Notes under the pieces: generated by a model
Databases searched by the model: none
What the model was told of the DNA's origin: nothing
The model's input: only the letters and a program-made list of their open reading frames with translations
DNA from: Ovis canadensis
Taxonomy: Eukaryota > Chordata > Mammalia > Artiodactyla > Bovidae
Direction of reading: 5' to 3'
DNA length: 64,000 nucleotides
Assembly (NCBI RefSeq): GCF_042477335.2
Contig: NC_091262.1
Coordinates: forward strand, 43,373,001 to 43,437,000
Program-made: the position numbers and the translations under genes
In this document: positions 25,447 to 37,125 of the stretch, in pieces
How the letters are laid out: each line of letters opens with the position of its first letter
Numbering within the stretch: position 1 is the first letter of the stretch

Positions 25447-25509
25447 GTTTCGTAAATGCTTGTTGTATAGTTGGGTTTGCACTTTCCTGTACATTTTAAA
25501 ACTCTCCCT

Positions 25510-25568
25510 GCTTTTTTTGAAGTATAGTTGATTTACAATGTTGTGTTAGTTTTAGGTGTACAGCAAAG

Positions 25569-25618
<50 letters not shown>

Positions 25619-25935
25619 TTTTTCCTTATAGGTTAGTACAAAATACTGAGTATAGTTCCCTATACAGTAGGTGATTATTGTTTATCAAGTTTTATACATG
25701 GTACAAAATATATGCTTTATACATAGTAGTTTGTGTCTGTTAATCCCAAACTCCTAATTTATCCTTCCCCTTTCCCTATTGTTAACCATAGGTTTGTTTC
25801 CTATGTCTGTGGGGTCTATTTCTGTTTTATGGATAAGTTTATCTGTATCATTTTTTTAGATTCCACATGTAAGCAAAATCACACATCTGTTTTTCTCTGT
25901 CTGGCTTATCTCACTGAGTATGATAATCTCCCTGT
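25510..25935 (-). mobile_element. L1 3' end, reverse orientation
   Basis: Antisense ruminant L1 3' terminus with 'gaagtatagttgatttacaa' near 25519, followed by ORF2 C-terminal antisense sequence. A long TA microsatellite has grown inside it at 25570-25616. Confidence 0.75.
25570..25616. repeat. TA microsatellite
   Basis: About 23 uninterrupted AT dinucleotides inside an L1 3' end, where related copies (for example at 14090) have only a few. Confidence 0.95.
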
Positions 25936-26084
25936 TTTTAATGATGTTCATGCCTTCCACTTGTTGCCTTCCGCTTGTCTGGAGATCTAGGTCAATGAGT
26001 AACTGGTGTCTACACCTCCATCTCTATTCAGAAGGGATCCAAGATGAGACAGGCTCTTGCAACAGGCAATAGTCCCTATCCAGC

Positions 26085-26369
26085 AAGGCGATAGCACCGC
26101 ACTCCAGTACTCTTGCCTGGAAAATCTCATGGACGGAGGAGCATGGTGCACTGCAGTCCATGGGGTTGCTAAGAGTTGGACACGACTGAGCGACTTCACT
26201 TTCACTTTTCACTTTCATGCATTGGAGAAGGAAATGGCAACCTACTGCAGTGTTCTTGCCTGGAGAATCTCAGGGATGGCGGAGCCTGGTGGGCTGCCTT
26301 CTATGGGGTCGCACAGAGTCGTCGGACACGACTGAAGTGACTTAGCAGCAGCAGCAGCAGCAGCAGCTG
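26085..26369 (+). repeat. Bov-A2 SINE with AGC tail
   Basis: Two BovA monomers joined by 'ttcactttcatgcattggag' near 26208, ending in an (AGC)n run at about 26345-26368. Confidence 0.88.
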
Positions 26370-26514
26370 TGGAGAGGTGACAAAGGGCCTGCTTTCCTGG
26401 ACAGAGGGAGCTCTGCCACCTGGTGGCTGAATCAGGAGATGCTGTGCTCAGCCAGGAGACCTGGGAACTGAGCTCAGTTAAGGCACGAGGGGAAGCCACA
26501 GGGCAGGAGGGGAC

Positions 26515-26632
26515 TGCTGCTACTGCTAAGTCACTTCAGTCATGTCTGACTCTGTGCGACCCCATAGACGGCAGCCCACCAGGCTCCCCGTCCCTGGGAT
26601 TCTCCAGGCAAGAACACTGGAGTGGGTAAGCT
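26515..26632 (-). repeat. Bov-A2 half unit, reverse orientation
   Basis: One reverse-oriented BovA monomer preceded by a short (TGC)n-like run ('ctgctgctactgctaagtc'). Confidence 0.8.
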
Positions 26633-26864
26633 GCTTGCTTTTTTTAATTGATGAGATATTTTTGTTACAAATTCACATTTTAAAATAAAAGTTTCATGGA
26701 TGGGAAACAGGTTGCTAGTAGGCAGATAGTGCTTCTAATCCCTCATATTAATCATGATCCCTGTCACAGCTGGTGCTTAATAAAATTAATGGCCCTGACT
26801 TTCAGACAACTAACCTTTTTACACCGCCCCTCTCATGACTCTCAATGTAGCAACAGCTCATTTT

Positions 26865-27090
26865 TTTGGCCACCTGATATGACGAGCCGACTCCTTAGAA
26901 AAGACCCTGGTGCTAGGAAAGATTGAAGGCAGAAGGAGAAGGGAACTACAGAGAATGAGATGGTTGGATGGCATCACTGACTCTGTGGACATGAGTTTGA
27001 GCAAGTTCTGGGAGCTGGTAATGGACAGGGAAGCCTGGCGTGCTGCAGGCCATGGGGTTGCAAAGTCAGACATGACTTAAAGACTGACCA
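26865..27090 (+). mobile_element. BovB 3' fragment
   Basis: Sense-strand BovB C-terminal RT sequence and 3' end, from 'ggccacctgatatgacgagc' to 'gacttaaagactgacc'. Heavily diverged, with small deletions. Confidence 0.8.
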
Positions 27091-27904
27091 ACAAAATAGT
27101 TGGGAAAAATTAAAAAGAAAAAAATATGATTGAGGTGAAGCATTCAGACTTATTGACTGCGCAGGAAGCTACAAAATTTCAAGGCCCGACACCCGACATG
27201 TTGGCACAGTCTGTCCTTAGCCTTGGTCTTGGATTTGTTGCTGTTCCGGGTGGCTGGGCCTGCGGGACTAGACCCCCAGGGAGTTGGTGAACCTACAGAG
27301 GGTGGACACCCTGCACGCGGGTTTTTGGCAGGACGAACATCACCCTTGGAAACTGGAGGCCCGTCCAAGCCCACGTCTGTGTGGGAAGATGGGGTCAGGG
27401 AGGAGGCTGGGAGGAGAGCAGGGATCCACCCCCAAGGAGGCCCCGGGAGCTCTGTCTGGGCCCCACAGGGAAAGGGAAGCAGACGAAGGGGCAGTTTTAG
27501 TGGAGATCTGTGAGATGTGAGCTGGGAGTCGTGCTGCTTTGGGGACAACATTGAATTGGAGGAACAACTCTCCTCCACGTTCAGGCTTGGATGGCAGCGC
27601 CCGACAGGGCCTGCCGCCTCCCCAGGATCTCGGCTTTGTCTGAAGCCTCCCCAGGCCCAGGAGACGAGGCCTGCTTGGGGTGCCTTACCCTGCTGGGACT
27701 CCCCACATGAAAGGGGTGTCTTTGAGGTGGGGGTTGATCCCTCAGAGAGGCTAAACTCGGGAATCTTCCAGCACAAGTGTGCTAACAGGGCCATGAGCTC
27801 ATAGAGATGGAGGGAATGCAGGGACCCTTAAGGGGCCAAGACCAGGATGGGGCCTGAATCCCACTCTGCAGAGGGAGGGCACCCCCACACCGATGCCCCC
27901 AGCA
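27091..27904. other. GC-richer unique sequence, no supported gene
   Basis: A 214-codon minus-strand frame (27150-27794) and overlapping frames on the other strand come from high GC and few stops. Composition is Pro/Ser/Gly-rich and no domain is recognised. It could be part of an unknown gene, but the sequence alone does not support one. Confidence 0.4.
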
Positions 27905-29275
27905 GGTGTAAGTCAAGGCTGCTGGGTGCCATGCACACAATGCCAGGTACATGTACCAGGCTGGGCACACAACACCGGGCACGTTTGCCAGTGCCCAGGC
28001 TGTGAACACACACTGGGAAACACAAGGTGTACATCACAGGGTGTGCGTCACCAGGACACAGCACTGGGCACATACACTGGGCAGGAAATACTGGCCACAC
28101 ACTTACAGGCCCACACTCCAGGCGCGGGAGAGTGGACATACGTGCCGAGAACACATTGCCAAACAGGCAGCACCAGCAACACAACACTGGCACACAGCTC
28201 TTGGCAAACAATTAAGGCCTGGCAAGCTGGGCACACACGCCAGGGACACATACCTGCACACACACCAGGGTCATGCCTGGCACCCACAGCAGGAACAGAA
28301 GCTGATACACACCCCAGGGACATGAAGCGAACGCACAATGCCAGGTATACGTGGCAAGAGCATATGCTAATAACACAAACCAGACATGCCGAAACACAAT
28401 GCTGTCAGGGGCACAAAACACTGACACACACACAAGTGTGTGTCAGGCACACACTTGGGGCACACAGGCCTGGCACATGCTCAGAATATGCCAGAAAATC
28501 AAATAGGGTACATATGCCATGCACACACAGTTTGCACACTGCCTGGCACTACGCACAAGACTCCAGGGGATAGACACACACATCAGACACCCCCTGGGAG
28601 GCACCCCAGACCAGGCCTGATCTCTGGGACCATAATACTGAGCTCATAAAACGGCAGTTCATGCCAGGTGCACACATCTGATGCACACAGCAGGAACCAA
28701 ATTCTGGGAACACAGAGCTGGGCATCCGATGCTGGGCACACACTCTCAGCTCAAAATGCCAGGTCCAGACTCTGGGAACACAATGCCAGACATGCAACGT
28801 CAGGCAATACCATGCTGTATATAAGGCTGGGCACACAAAACGAGACACACAGCGCCAGACAGAGACTCTGAGAACACAACACCAGGCACACAGCCCATGG
28901 CACACAACAGTGAATACACAACCCTGGACATACACACACACCATCAGCAAAATGCTGAGCACACATGCCAGATACACACCCTGGATATATGACATGTGTC
29001 AGATGCATAATACTGAGCACACAACTTGGCACACAGAACCACACACACACTGCCAGGCATATGGAGCTGGGCAAACAACAACCAGCATGCAGCGCTGTGA
29101 ACACAAAGCCAGACACACAGGGCCCAGTGCCAAATGCCAGGTGCATTGTATGAGCACAGCAAGTCAGCCACACAGAATCAGGACGCACGGTGGGCTCAGC
29201 AGGAACACACTGGCCTCAGATGCAGGAGACACAACGGTGGGCGCACTACACTGGCACTCAAAGCTGGCTATGAGG
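27905..29275 (+). repeat. Degenerate CA-rich tandem repeat array (~1.35 kb)
   Basis: Repeated, variable units of roughly 14-30 bases are built on 'ctgggcacacaatgccagg'-like words: CTGGGCACACA, GCCAGGCACA, CCAGACACACA and similar. The units drift continuously, and CACACA cores recur throughout. Stops are sparse because of composition, giving frames up to 226 codons (27893-28573) on the plus strand and 148 codons on the minus strand. These are Thr/His/Cys/Ala-rich translations of the repeat and not evidence of a protein. It looks like an old minisatellite whose units have diverged. Confidence 0.8.
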
Positions 29276-29526
29276 AATGAGGTGTGCGGAGAAGGCTCAC
29301 TGTTCACCCAGGGCTCTGGGCAAGCCTTGCTCTCCTTCCCCACTACCCCAGGGCCCAGCCCCACTCCCGCCTGGGATCTGAGTGTCATTTGTCACCACTG
29401 CAGAGCCTGGACAACTGGTTGGAATTCTTTCTGTGGATGTATGTTATCAGGCTCCTGTGATGAGAATGTGAGTCATTCTGAGTCCTTTGCTATAACGAAA
29501 AATCATGCAGTGCCTAGTATGTCTAT

Positions 29527-29652
29527 TATGGGGATTTAGTCACTAAGTCATGTCCAATTCTTGTGACTCCACGGACTGTAGCCTGCCAGGCTCCTCTATC
29601 CATGGGATTCTCTGGGCAAGAATACTGGAGTGGGTTGCCATTTCCTTCTTCA
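29527..29652 (-). repeat. Bov-tA SINE, truncated, with 12-bp target duplication
   Basis: A reverse-oriented Bov-tA body lacking the tRNA head. TAGTATGTCTAT flanks it at 29515-29526 and 29653-29664. Confidence 0.9.
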
Positions 29653-29741
29653 TAGTATGTCTATATATTATTATCATTTTGCCAGAGAATTTTTGGCTTG
29701 GTTCCCTAGAATACCAGGGCAAAGGACAAAAGCACGTGATT

Positions 29742-30089
29742 CTGGGGCTTCCCTGGTGGCTCAGTGGTAGAGAATCCACCTGCCAGTGCAGGAAACACAG
29801 GTTCAATCTCTGATTCTGGAAGATTCCACATGCTGCAGAGCAGCTGAGCCCATGTGCCACAACTATTGAGCCTGTACTCTGGAGCCCGGGAGCTGCAACT
29901 GCTGAGTCCATGTGCTGCAAATACGGAAGCCTGCCTGCCCTAGAGCCCTGTTCAGCAATAGGAGAGGCCACCACAGTGAGAAGCTCACACACGGCAACTA
30001 GAGAGTAGCCCCTGCTTGCCACGGCTAGAGAAAAGCCCGTGCAGCAACGAAGACCCAGCGCAGCAAAAATTAAAATAAGTAAAATTATA
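29742..30089 (+). repeat. CHR-type tRNA-Glu SINE
   Basis: It starts 'ggggcttccctggtggctcag', the tRNA-derived head, and continues as the long CHR body with 'gagcccgggagctgcaactg' and 'gcaacgaagacccagcg' to an A-rich tail. Flanks 29728-29741 and about 30090-30105 are similar (AAAAGCACGTGATT versus a copy with two extra bases), a probable target duplication. The tRNA-like head is part of the SINE, not a tRNA gene. Confidence 0.85.
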
Positions 30090-30105
30090 AAAAGCACACG
30101 TGATT

Positions 30106-32079
30106 TTGCTCGATATTGCCGCTTATCTCCATTGAGCTATGCCCCTTTGCATTTCCACCAGGAAAGTCAGAACATGCCCAGTAAAACGGCCTACAATTGT
30201 AGTGACATTCAGAGCTTGTACTCTTCCCAGGTCCCAAATCCCAAATCCCAGAAGCCACCTATCCCTCCCACCTCTCCGCCTCCCCTTCCTCTCCCCATTT
30301 CTATCCCTCCCTACCCCTAACTCCCCTGGACCTTGAGATGAGCAGTTTGGACCTTTTGCCATTAGGTGGCACCCCAAAGTAACTGTTTAAGCAATGTGAT
30401 GCCTTTGACCTTCCTCTCCAGAGATTTTTTTTCCTCCTGAAGATTCTGAAATTTAGCCCGAAGGAAAACTGCACCTCCAGAATCTGGCAAGTATGGCAAC
30501 ATCTTCAAGCAACTCTAAATGCTTTGTATACAAGTCTTTGCTTTCCCTGATGGGAAATGCAATAACATAGACTCCTCTGCAGATCAACATTCACCCTTCA
30601 GGGCCAGGTGACCTTGTTTCCTACCCAGCACCTGTGTAAAGGAGAACTAGTGGTTGGCAAATGTTTACTAAATCCATGAGCAAAAGGGTAAAACTGTTTA
30701 AAACGTCCTTTCCTGAGCAACTCCCCCGGCACACAGCTTCTTCTTGGCAAAGCAGCCATGGGCCTACAGGGTTTCAGGGTGGACAGTCCAGGCTTGCAGT
30801 GCTCTGGGGCAGGCACTGGGCATCACGGCCTTATCTCTGTGCCCTGCTCAGCTCTGGCAGCACCAACAACATCCTCAGTGAGTCCCTGAGGGACCTCTCT
30901 ACATGACTTCAGAGAGAGCAGGAAAGCCAGACCCCTGGCAGGCCAAAGCCGGACTGCAGAACTTGAAATTCCCTTCCTTAGGCCCAGGCTGCTCGTTGCT
31001 TGATCTGCATGACCTGCTGGAGTTTCCCAGAACAGATGACAGGGGGCAATGCTGAACACCCCCAGCCACACCCTTCTCAGATGTGAGAAGGCTGCCAGGG
31101 CCTGAGTACCAGCCCCTAACCGCTCCCCACAGGACAGGGCAGCCCTGGAATTGCTCAGGTATTGAAGACAGGGGCCTAAAAAAATTCTTAGTGGGGGTGT
31201 TGCAGACCTCACACTCTACGGAACTATCTGGTGGTTTTTGGTCTGGCCTTTGTCTTTCAGCCCTGCAAATTGAACAGCACGGGGAGGGAGGCAACGACCA
31301 AGGGGACAGGCCCACTTGAGGGAGCAGGAGCCTTGAACCAGAAAACTGGGCAGCTGGACTTCAGCCTGTGGGCCTCAGCTTCCTCGTGGGTGAAAAGATA
31401 AAAGCAATTTCCCAAACAAGGAGAAAGTTCCTGGCTCAGCGCAGGTACTTAAGTAAGGTCCTGCAAGCCCAGCAGAAGGGCACAGGGCAGAGGGTGCCCC
31501 CAGAGCTGAGCCTTCCTGCTGAGCCTCTGCTCCCTCCTTCCTTCTTCCCGGTAATGTTGGCATCGTCCTCTCCTCCATCTTGTTGATTGTTCAGGTGCTT
31601 GGCCCACAGTGAGTGCAGAGGGCTGTTTCAATCAAGAAGGTGACGACCTCAGCTACACAGCACTTCTCTGTCTGGGGAAAGTGTCTTGACTCCCCACAGC
31701 CCTCTCTGCCTTCCCCAATCCCCAGATCTTTTGTAGATGATTCCAAGAAGGGCTCAGGGCACTGAGAGTCCATCATCTCACTTAATCTACTTCCATAAAG
31801 CATTTTAAGGGGACGAAATATTGTTCTTTCTGAGCACCTGCTATGCTCTAGACCATGCAACATTTAAGTTAATTTTGATCCTTTATAATAGTTCTGCTGT
31901 GTCAATGGCACCAGCCCTTTTTAAATCTTTCTAAAAACTCTGCACAACCCACTGTGACTTATAAGAAGAAATATATATTTGGTGTCATTGTGAATTATGA
32001 TAAGAAATATGTATTTGGTCTCCATCTCTGTTTTGGGCACAGAGGTCCTAAAATCTTTGGAATTTCTGAAGTGATAAGA
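30106..32079. other. Unique sequence with polypyrimidine tract, no supported gene
   Basis: A C/T-rich tract occupies about 30240-30318. Overlapping 129- and 138-codon minus-strand frames lie at 30823-31315 without a recognised domain. Weak MIR-like similarity occurs near 31330-31420 and 31770-31860. Nothing else is recognised. Confidence 0.45.
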
Positions 32080-32805
32080 GCTATAGAGATCTCTTGATAT
32101 TCATAACAAAACCTTTCAACACACATGTGTTTATGTTAATGAAGTGATTTTAGAAAGCCCCTAAAGATGGAGGTGGGGAACCATCCCTGTGATTAGAAGG
32201 TTGGGACTTTCAGCTCCACCCACTAGGGAGGGGAGGGAACCTGGGGGTTGAATCAGTCTCCAATAACCAGTGATTTTAATCATGCTTATGTAATGAAGCC
32301 TCCATAAAAACCCAAAGGGCTGGGTTTGGGGAGCTTCCAGTGTGGTGATTGTGTGGAGATTCTAGGAGTATTGAAGTCTCAAAAAAGGCATTAGACCCTC
32401 TGTGCTTTCTCAGCACCTCACCCTGGGCCATCTGACTGTTTCTGAGTTATATCCTTTTATAACAAACTAATAATCTAGTAAGTAACTATTTCTCTGCATT
32501 TTCTAAGCCACTCTAGCAAATTAGTTGAATCCAGGGTGGGGAGCCTTCTGGACCTCTGATCTATAGCCAATGGATCAGAAGCACAGCTGACAACTTGGAC
32601 TTGACTGGCATCTGAAATATGTGTCTGAGCAGGGGGAGGGCAGACTTGTAGGACTGAGCCCTCTTCCTGTGGGACCGGATGCCTTCTCTAGGTAAAGAGT
32701 ATCAGAACCGAACTGAATTGTAGGACACCCAGCTGGTACAGAATTGCTTTGTGGTGTGGGGGTAAAACCCACACATAGGAATTGGTGTCAGGATAATAAA
32801 CTGAA
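32080..32805 (+). mobile_element. Solo LTR of an ERVL-type endogenous retrovirus (MER21-like)
   Basis: The block resembles an old ERVL LTR. A TATA-like 'cataaaaacccaaa' lies near 32303-32316. A long downstream part includes 'gacaacttggacttgactgg' near 32590 and 'ttgtaggacacccagctgg' near 32720, and the end is near 'ggtgtcag' at 32784-32791. No internal viral coding sequence is seen next to it, so it appears to be a solo LTR. The family name is from recognition only. Confidence 0.65.
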
Positions 32806-33477
32806 TTCGTTGCTGGGATGAATAACAAGACAACAGAAGCAGGTAGATACGAAGGCAAAGTACCTTTACCCAGGCTCCATGGCACATTTTGCATCTGCTC
32901 CTAAACAGGTGTGGGTACAAGAGGAACATCATTCCTGGACAGTTTTCTATAATCAGTCATCTTCTGTCTGGAGGAAGTTCTGCTTGGTTTTTTAATGCAG
33001 GAGGAAGACACTGTTTATCTTTACTGAAAATGTGGCTGTGGGGTCCAGATTTTTGAACCCCAGCCCAGCCCTTCTGGGAGCAGGAGTCACTTTTCTTTGT
33101 AGCTCAGTGTCACTGGGACAGAGCATTGATCACCTGTCCAATGAGGGTCAAAGAAGTGTCCATTGCAGTGCTATTGAGGGCCAGTGGAGACAGTGGGATG
33201 GAGACGAAACGAAGATGGTAAGCTCTCAAGCTCTGTGAATTTTGACGACCAGCAGGCCAATCCCCAGCCTCCCCATCTGCTACAAAAAAACACATCAGGA
33301 TGTCCCCATCCTTGTTCCTCCCTGGCATCCTCATCACCTGAGGGCTGGCGGGGGGCAGGGGGGCGGGGTTGTCTCTGCTCTGGCAGTTTATCCACACAGG
33401 TGTCACCACTGCCAGGACACCGTGTAATGTCTGGGTCTGGGATCTCTTGGGGAGTTTGGAGAGACATTGCAGGTCAT
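32806..33477. other. Unique sequence, no supported gene
   Basis: Overlapping frames (136 codons at 33184-33594; 99 codons on the minus strand) have no recognised domain. G-rich tract near 33345-33368. Confidence 0.45.
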
Positions 33478-33720
33478 CACCAGCCCAGCAGGGCCATCAC
33501 AACATCAGGCTCTGGAGCCAAACCAGCTAGGTTCCAGTTCCCACCTGGAGCCAAACTCGCTGGGTTCAAGTCTGCACCGTCATTTGGAAGCTGATTAAAT
33601 GTGGGAAGCTACCTTACTTCTCCTCCCCACAGTATCCCCACCTGTAAAATCTGTGAAGGAAACAGCAGCTCCCACCTCAGAGGGTGGTAGAAAGGATCAG
33701 ATGAGTCATAATGCCTGCCA
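33478..33720 (+). repeat. MIR SINE
   Basis: Contains the MIR core signature: 'ggctctggagccaaaccagctaggttc', then 'cacctgtaaaatctgtgaag' and 'tcagagggtggtagaaaggat'. An ancient mammal-wide SINE. Confidence 0.7.
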
Positions 33721-34424
33721 TACTGGGAAATGGACCCAACATGCAGTCCAAGTGGGCCAAGACTTGTTGCCCGGTTACTTGTAAACATTTGATGAACATT
33801 AGCTTATTCCAGTTTTTTTTTTAAATCTATTTCCTCAATCAATTTTGGGCACTTAAAATTTATTAATATTTATAAAACCAGTTTTGTATAAATTCACATT
33901 TGTTGAAATAACACCTATGTATTATATACCTTTAATATATTTCCTTTTATCTATAGGTATGTTTCCTTTTCATTGTTGCAGTATTATTATTGTTGTTGTT
34001 GTAGTTGTTATTAGTTTGGATTGAGGTTGCCAGGGTCTAGTTTAATTTTGGGGGGAGGGGGGAAGAATCCTTCCAAGAACCAGTTTTCAGTCTTACTGAC
34101 TACTTTTTTTTTTTAATTTCATGTTTCTACTTTAATTGTTAAAAATTTGTATTCTATTATATTGACACAAGCCAAAGACTATATTTAACATTTATGAAGT
34201 TACAACAAATGATAATCAAACCAATACTGAACTGTGAACCAACCTGACAACTTAAGAAACAAGGCAGACGAAGTACACTTGGTTCCTCCTTGTCTCCTGC
34301 ACCCTCGTTCCAAACAGAGGAACGCACCATCGTTACTATTTTAATCCTTTGTTCCTTGAAAGAGTGCTTACCATAAAGCATGTATCTCTAGCCCATATGC
34401 CATTCAGTGTTAGGTCTTTGTTGT
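33721..34424. other. AT-rich sequence, unassigned
   Basis: T-rich, with a (TTG)n-like run near 33985-34005. Parts may be old L1 antisense, but I cannot assign it. No gene. Confidence 0.4.
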
Positions 34425-34703
34425 TGCTAAGTTGTTGCTAAGTCGCTTCAGTTGTGTCTGACTCTGTGCGACCCCATAGACGGCAGCCCACCAGGCTCCC
34501 CCATCCCTGGGATTCTCCAGGCAAGAACACTGGACTGGGTTGCCATTTCCTTCTCCAATGCATGAAAGTGAAAAGTGAAAGGGAAGTCACTCAGTCGTGT
34601 CCGACCCCCAGCAACCCCGTGGACTGCAGCCCACCAGGCTCCCCCATCCATGGGATTTTCCAGGCAAGAGTACTGTAGTGGGGTGCCATCGCCCTCTCCA
34701 ACT
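34425..34703 (-). repeat. Bov-A2 SINE, reverse orientation
   Basis: Two reverse BovA monomers joined by 'atgcatgaaagtgaaaagtg' at about 34559-34578. Frames on both strands are SINE translations. Confidence 0.87.
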
Positions 34704-34734
34704 TCGTTGTAGCTTTGCCTAAGTACTCCTCTGT

Positions 34735-34962
34735 GTGTGCATGCTCAGTTTTGTCCAACTCTTTGCAACCCCATGAACTGTAAGCCCTCTAGGAATTTAC
34801 ATTTAAGAATCCAGGCTTCTCTGGCCGTGGGATTTCCCAGGCAAGAATACTGGAGTGGGTTACCATTTCCCCTTCCTGAGGATCTTCCTGATCCAGGGAT
34901 TGAATTCCACATCTGTGCTGGCAAGCAGAATCTTTACTACTTGAGCCACCTGGGAAGCCTTT
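34735..34962 (-). repeat. Bov-tA SINE, reverse orientation
   Basis: Reverse-oriented full Bov-tA from 'tgtgcatgctcagttttgtc' to the tRNA-head motif 'gagccacctgggaagcc', with a short extra segment near 34785-34815. It lies just after a Bov-A2. Confidence 0.82.
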
Positions 34963-35089
34963 AAGTATTCCTCTACTGGAAACTATCTTCTTATTTTCAC
35001 TTACCATTATGTTTCTGAGATTTGTGTATATTGTTTCAGGTAATTCTAGTACATTAACTGCTGTGTAAAATTAATGTGTTGTTGTGGAT

Positions 35090-36690
35090 GTGTGTGGTGA
35101 TGAAAGTAAAGTCCAGTGCTGTAAGAACGATATTGCATAGGAACCTGGAATGTTAGGTCCATAAATCAAGGTAAATTGGATGACAATATACAGCCTTGAT
35201 ATACTCCTTTCCCAATTTCGAACCAGTCTGTTGTTCCATGTCTGGTTCTAACTGTTGCTTCTTGACCTGCATACAGATTTCTCAGGAGGCAGGTAATGTT
35301 GTCTGGTATTCCCATGTCATTAAGAATATTCCACAGTTTGTTGTGATCTACACAGTCAAAGGCTTTAGCATCGTAAGCAGAAGTTGATGATTTTTTGAAT
35401 TCTCTTCCTTTTTCTATGATCTAGTGTATGTTGGATCTGAATGCAGAGTTTCTGAGAATACCAAGGAGAGATAAGGTCTTCTGAAGTGAACAATGCAAAG
35501 AAATAGAGGAATACAATAGAATGGGAAAGGCTAGAGATCTTTTAAAGAAAATTGGACATACTAAGGGAATATTTCATGAAAAATAGTCACAGTAAAGGAC
35601 AAAAACAGCAATGACCTAACAGGCGCAGAAGAAATTAAGAAAAGGTGGTAAGAACACAGGGAAGAACTGTACAAAAAAAGATCTTAATGACTCAGAGATC
35701 TTAAAGAGATGGGATCACCTTAGCTGCCTCCTGAGAAACCTGTATGCAGGTCAAGAAGCAACAGTTAGAACCAGACTTAGAACAACGGATTCATTCCAAG
35801 TCGAGAAAGGAGTACATCAAGGCTGTATATTGTCATCCTGCTTATTTAACTCATATGCAGAGTACATCATGTGAAATGCCAGACTGGATAAAGCACAAGC
35901 TGGAATCAGGATTTCAGGGAGAAAGATCAATAACCTCAGATATGCAGATAACACTACCCTAATGGCAGAAAGTGAAGAGGAACTAAAGAGCCTCTTGATG
36001 AAAGTGAAAGAAGAGTGTAAAATCTGGCTTAAAACTCAACATTCAAAAAACAAACGTCATGGCATCCATTCCTATCACTTCAAGACAAATAGATGGGCAA
36101 AATGAGGAAACAGCGTCAGATTTCATTTTCTATGGGTTCCAAAATCCATGTAGACTCAGACTGAAGCTACAAAATTAAAAGACACTTGCTCCTTAGAAGA
36201 ATAGCTATGAGGAAACTAGGCAGTGTATTAAAAAACAGAGAAATCACTTTACCAACAAAGGTCCATATGATCAAAGGTATGGTTTTTCTAGTAGTCATGT
36301 AAGGATGTGAGAGTTGAACTATAAAGAAGGCTGAGCGTCAAAGAACTGATGCTTTTGATGGTGCCGAGAAGACTCTTGAGAATCCCTTGGACAGCAAGGA
36401 GATCAAACCAGTCAATCCTAAAGAAAATCAACCCTGAATATTCATTGGAAGGACTGATGCTGAAGCTGAAGCTCCAATATGTTGGCCACCTGATCAGAAG
36501 AGCAGACCCATTGGAAAAGACCCTGATGCTGGGAAAGGTTAAGGGCAAGAGGAGAAGAGGACAACAGAGGATGAAATGTTGGATGGCATCACTGACTCAA
36601 CTGACATGAATTTGGGCAAACTCTGTGAGACAGTGAAGGACAGGGAAGCCTGGCATTCTGCAGTTTATGGGATCACAGAGTCTTGGTAAC
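35090..36690 (+). mobile_element. Rearranged BovB with internal inverted segment and deletion
   Basis: A mosaic of three BovB parts. 35090-35180 is sense 5' sequence. 35181-35436 is reverse-oriented RT sequence. 35437-36690 is sense sequence from the endonuclease-RT linker to the 3' end. A deletion at about 35697 removes roughly the first third of the RT domain. The reversed part near 35181-35320 duplicates, in opposite orientation, the sense part at about 35700-35840, making an inverted repeat. The active-site word at about 35940 reads YADN instead of YADD, and stops are frequent. Confidence 0.85.
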
Positions 36691-36904
36691 TGAACAAAAA
36701 CAGCAAAATTCTATTGTGTGAAAGTTGTAATACATCTTCTTTTGTTTTGTTCATAAACGTTTGGATTGTGTGCACATAATCACAACCAATGCTGCAATGC
36801 ACATCTTTGTGTACGCTTTCTAGAACAAAGTCTTAAAGACACGACCTAGGAGTGGCGTCTGATGGTCGTAAGTCAGTGTGTGCAAAGCAGAGTCAACAGA
36901 GAAA

Positions 36905-37125
36905 TAGTCTTGTTCTATAGATACTAGAACAAGAGGACCTGCATTTGGATGCTGGCTCTGCCACTTATTTGATGTATCTCGGGCAAATAGTTAATGCTTC
37001 TGTTCCTCAATGTCTTCAACTGTAAAGTAGCACTGTAAGCAGCATGTACTTCAGAGGATTGGAGGAATTAAATGAGTCAGACTCTGGAAAGCGCTTAGAA
37101 CAGTGAATAGCACAAAATAGTGCTT
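36905..37125 (+). repeat. MIR SINE
   Basis: Contains 'tggctctgccacttatttg', 'actgtaaagtagcactgtaag' and 'aaagcgcttagaacagtgaat', the ordered core and 3' words of MIR. Confidence 0.82.

Noticed and set aside
27150-27794. 214-codon minus-strand frame
   Set aside because: Low-complexity Pro/Ser/Gly composition in GC-rich sequence, with overlapping frames on the other strand and no recognised family.
27893-28573. 226-codon open frame in CA-rich region
   Set aside because: It translates a drifting tandem repeat; both strands are open for long stretches and no domain or start context supports a protein.
29742-29815. tRNA-like sequence
   Set aside because: It is the tRNA-Glu-derived head of a CHR SINE, like the Bov-tA heads elsewhere, not an independent tRNA gene.
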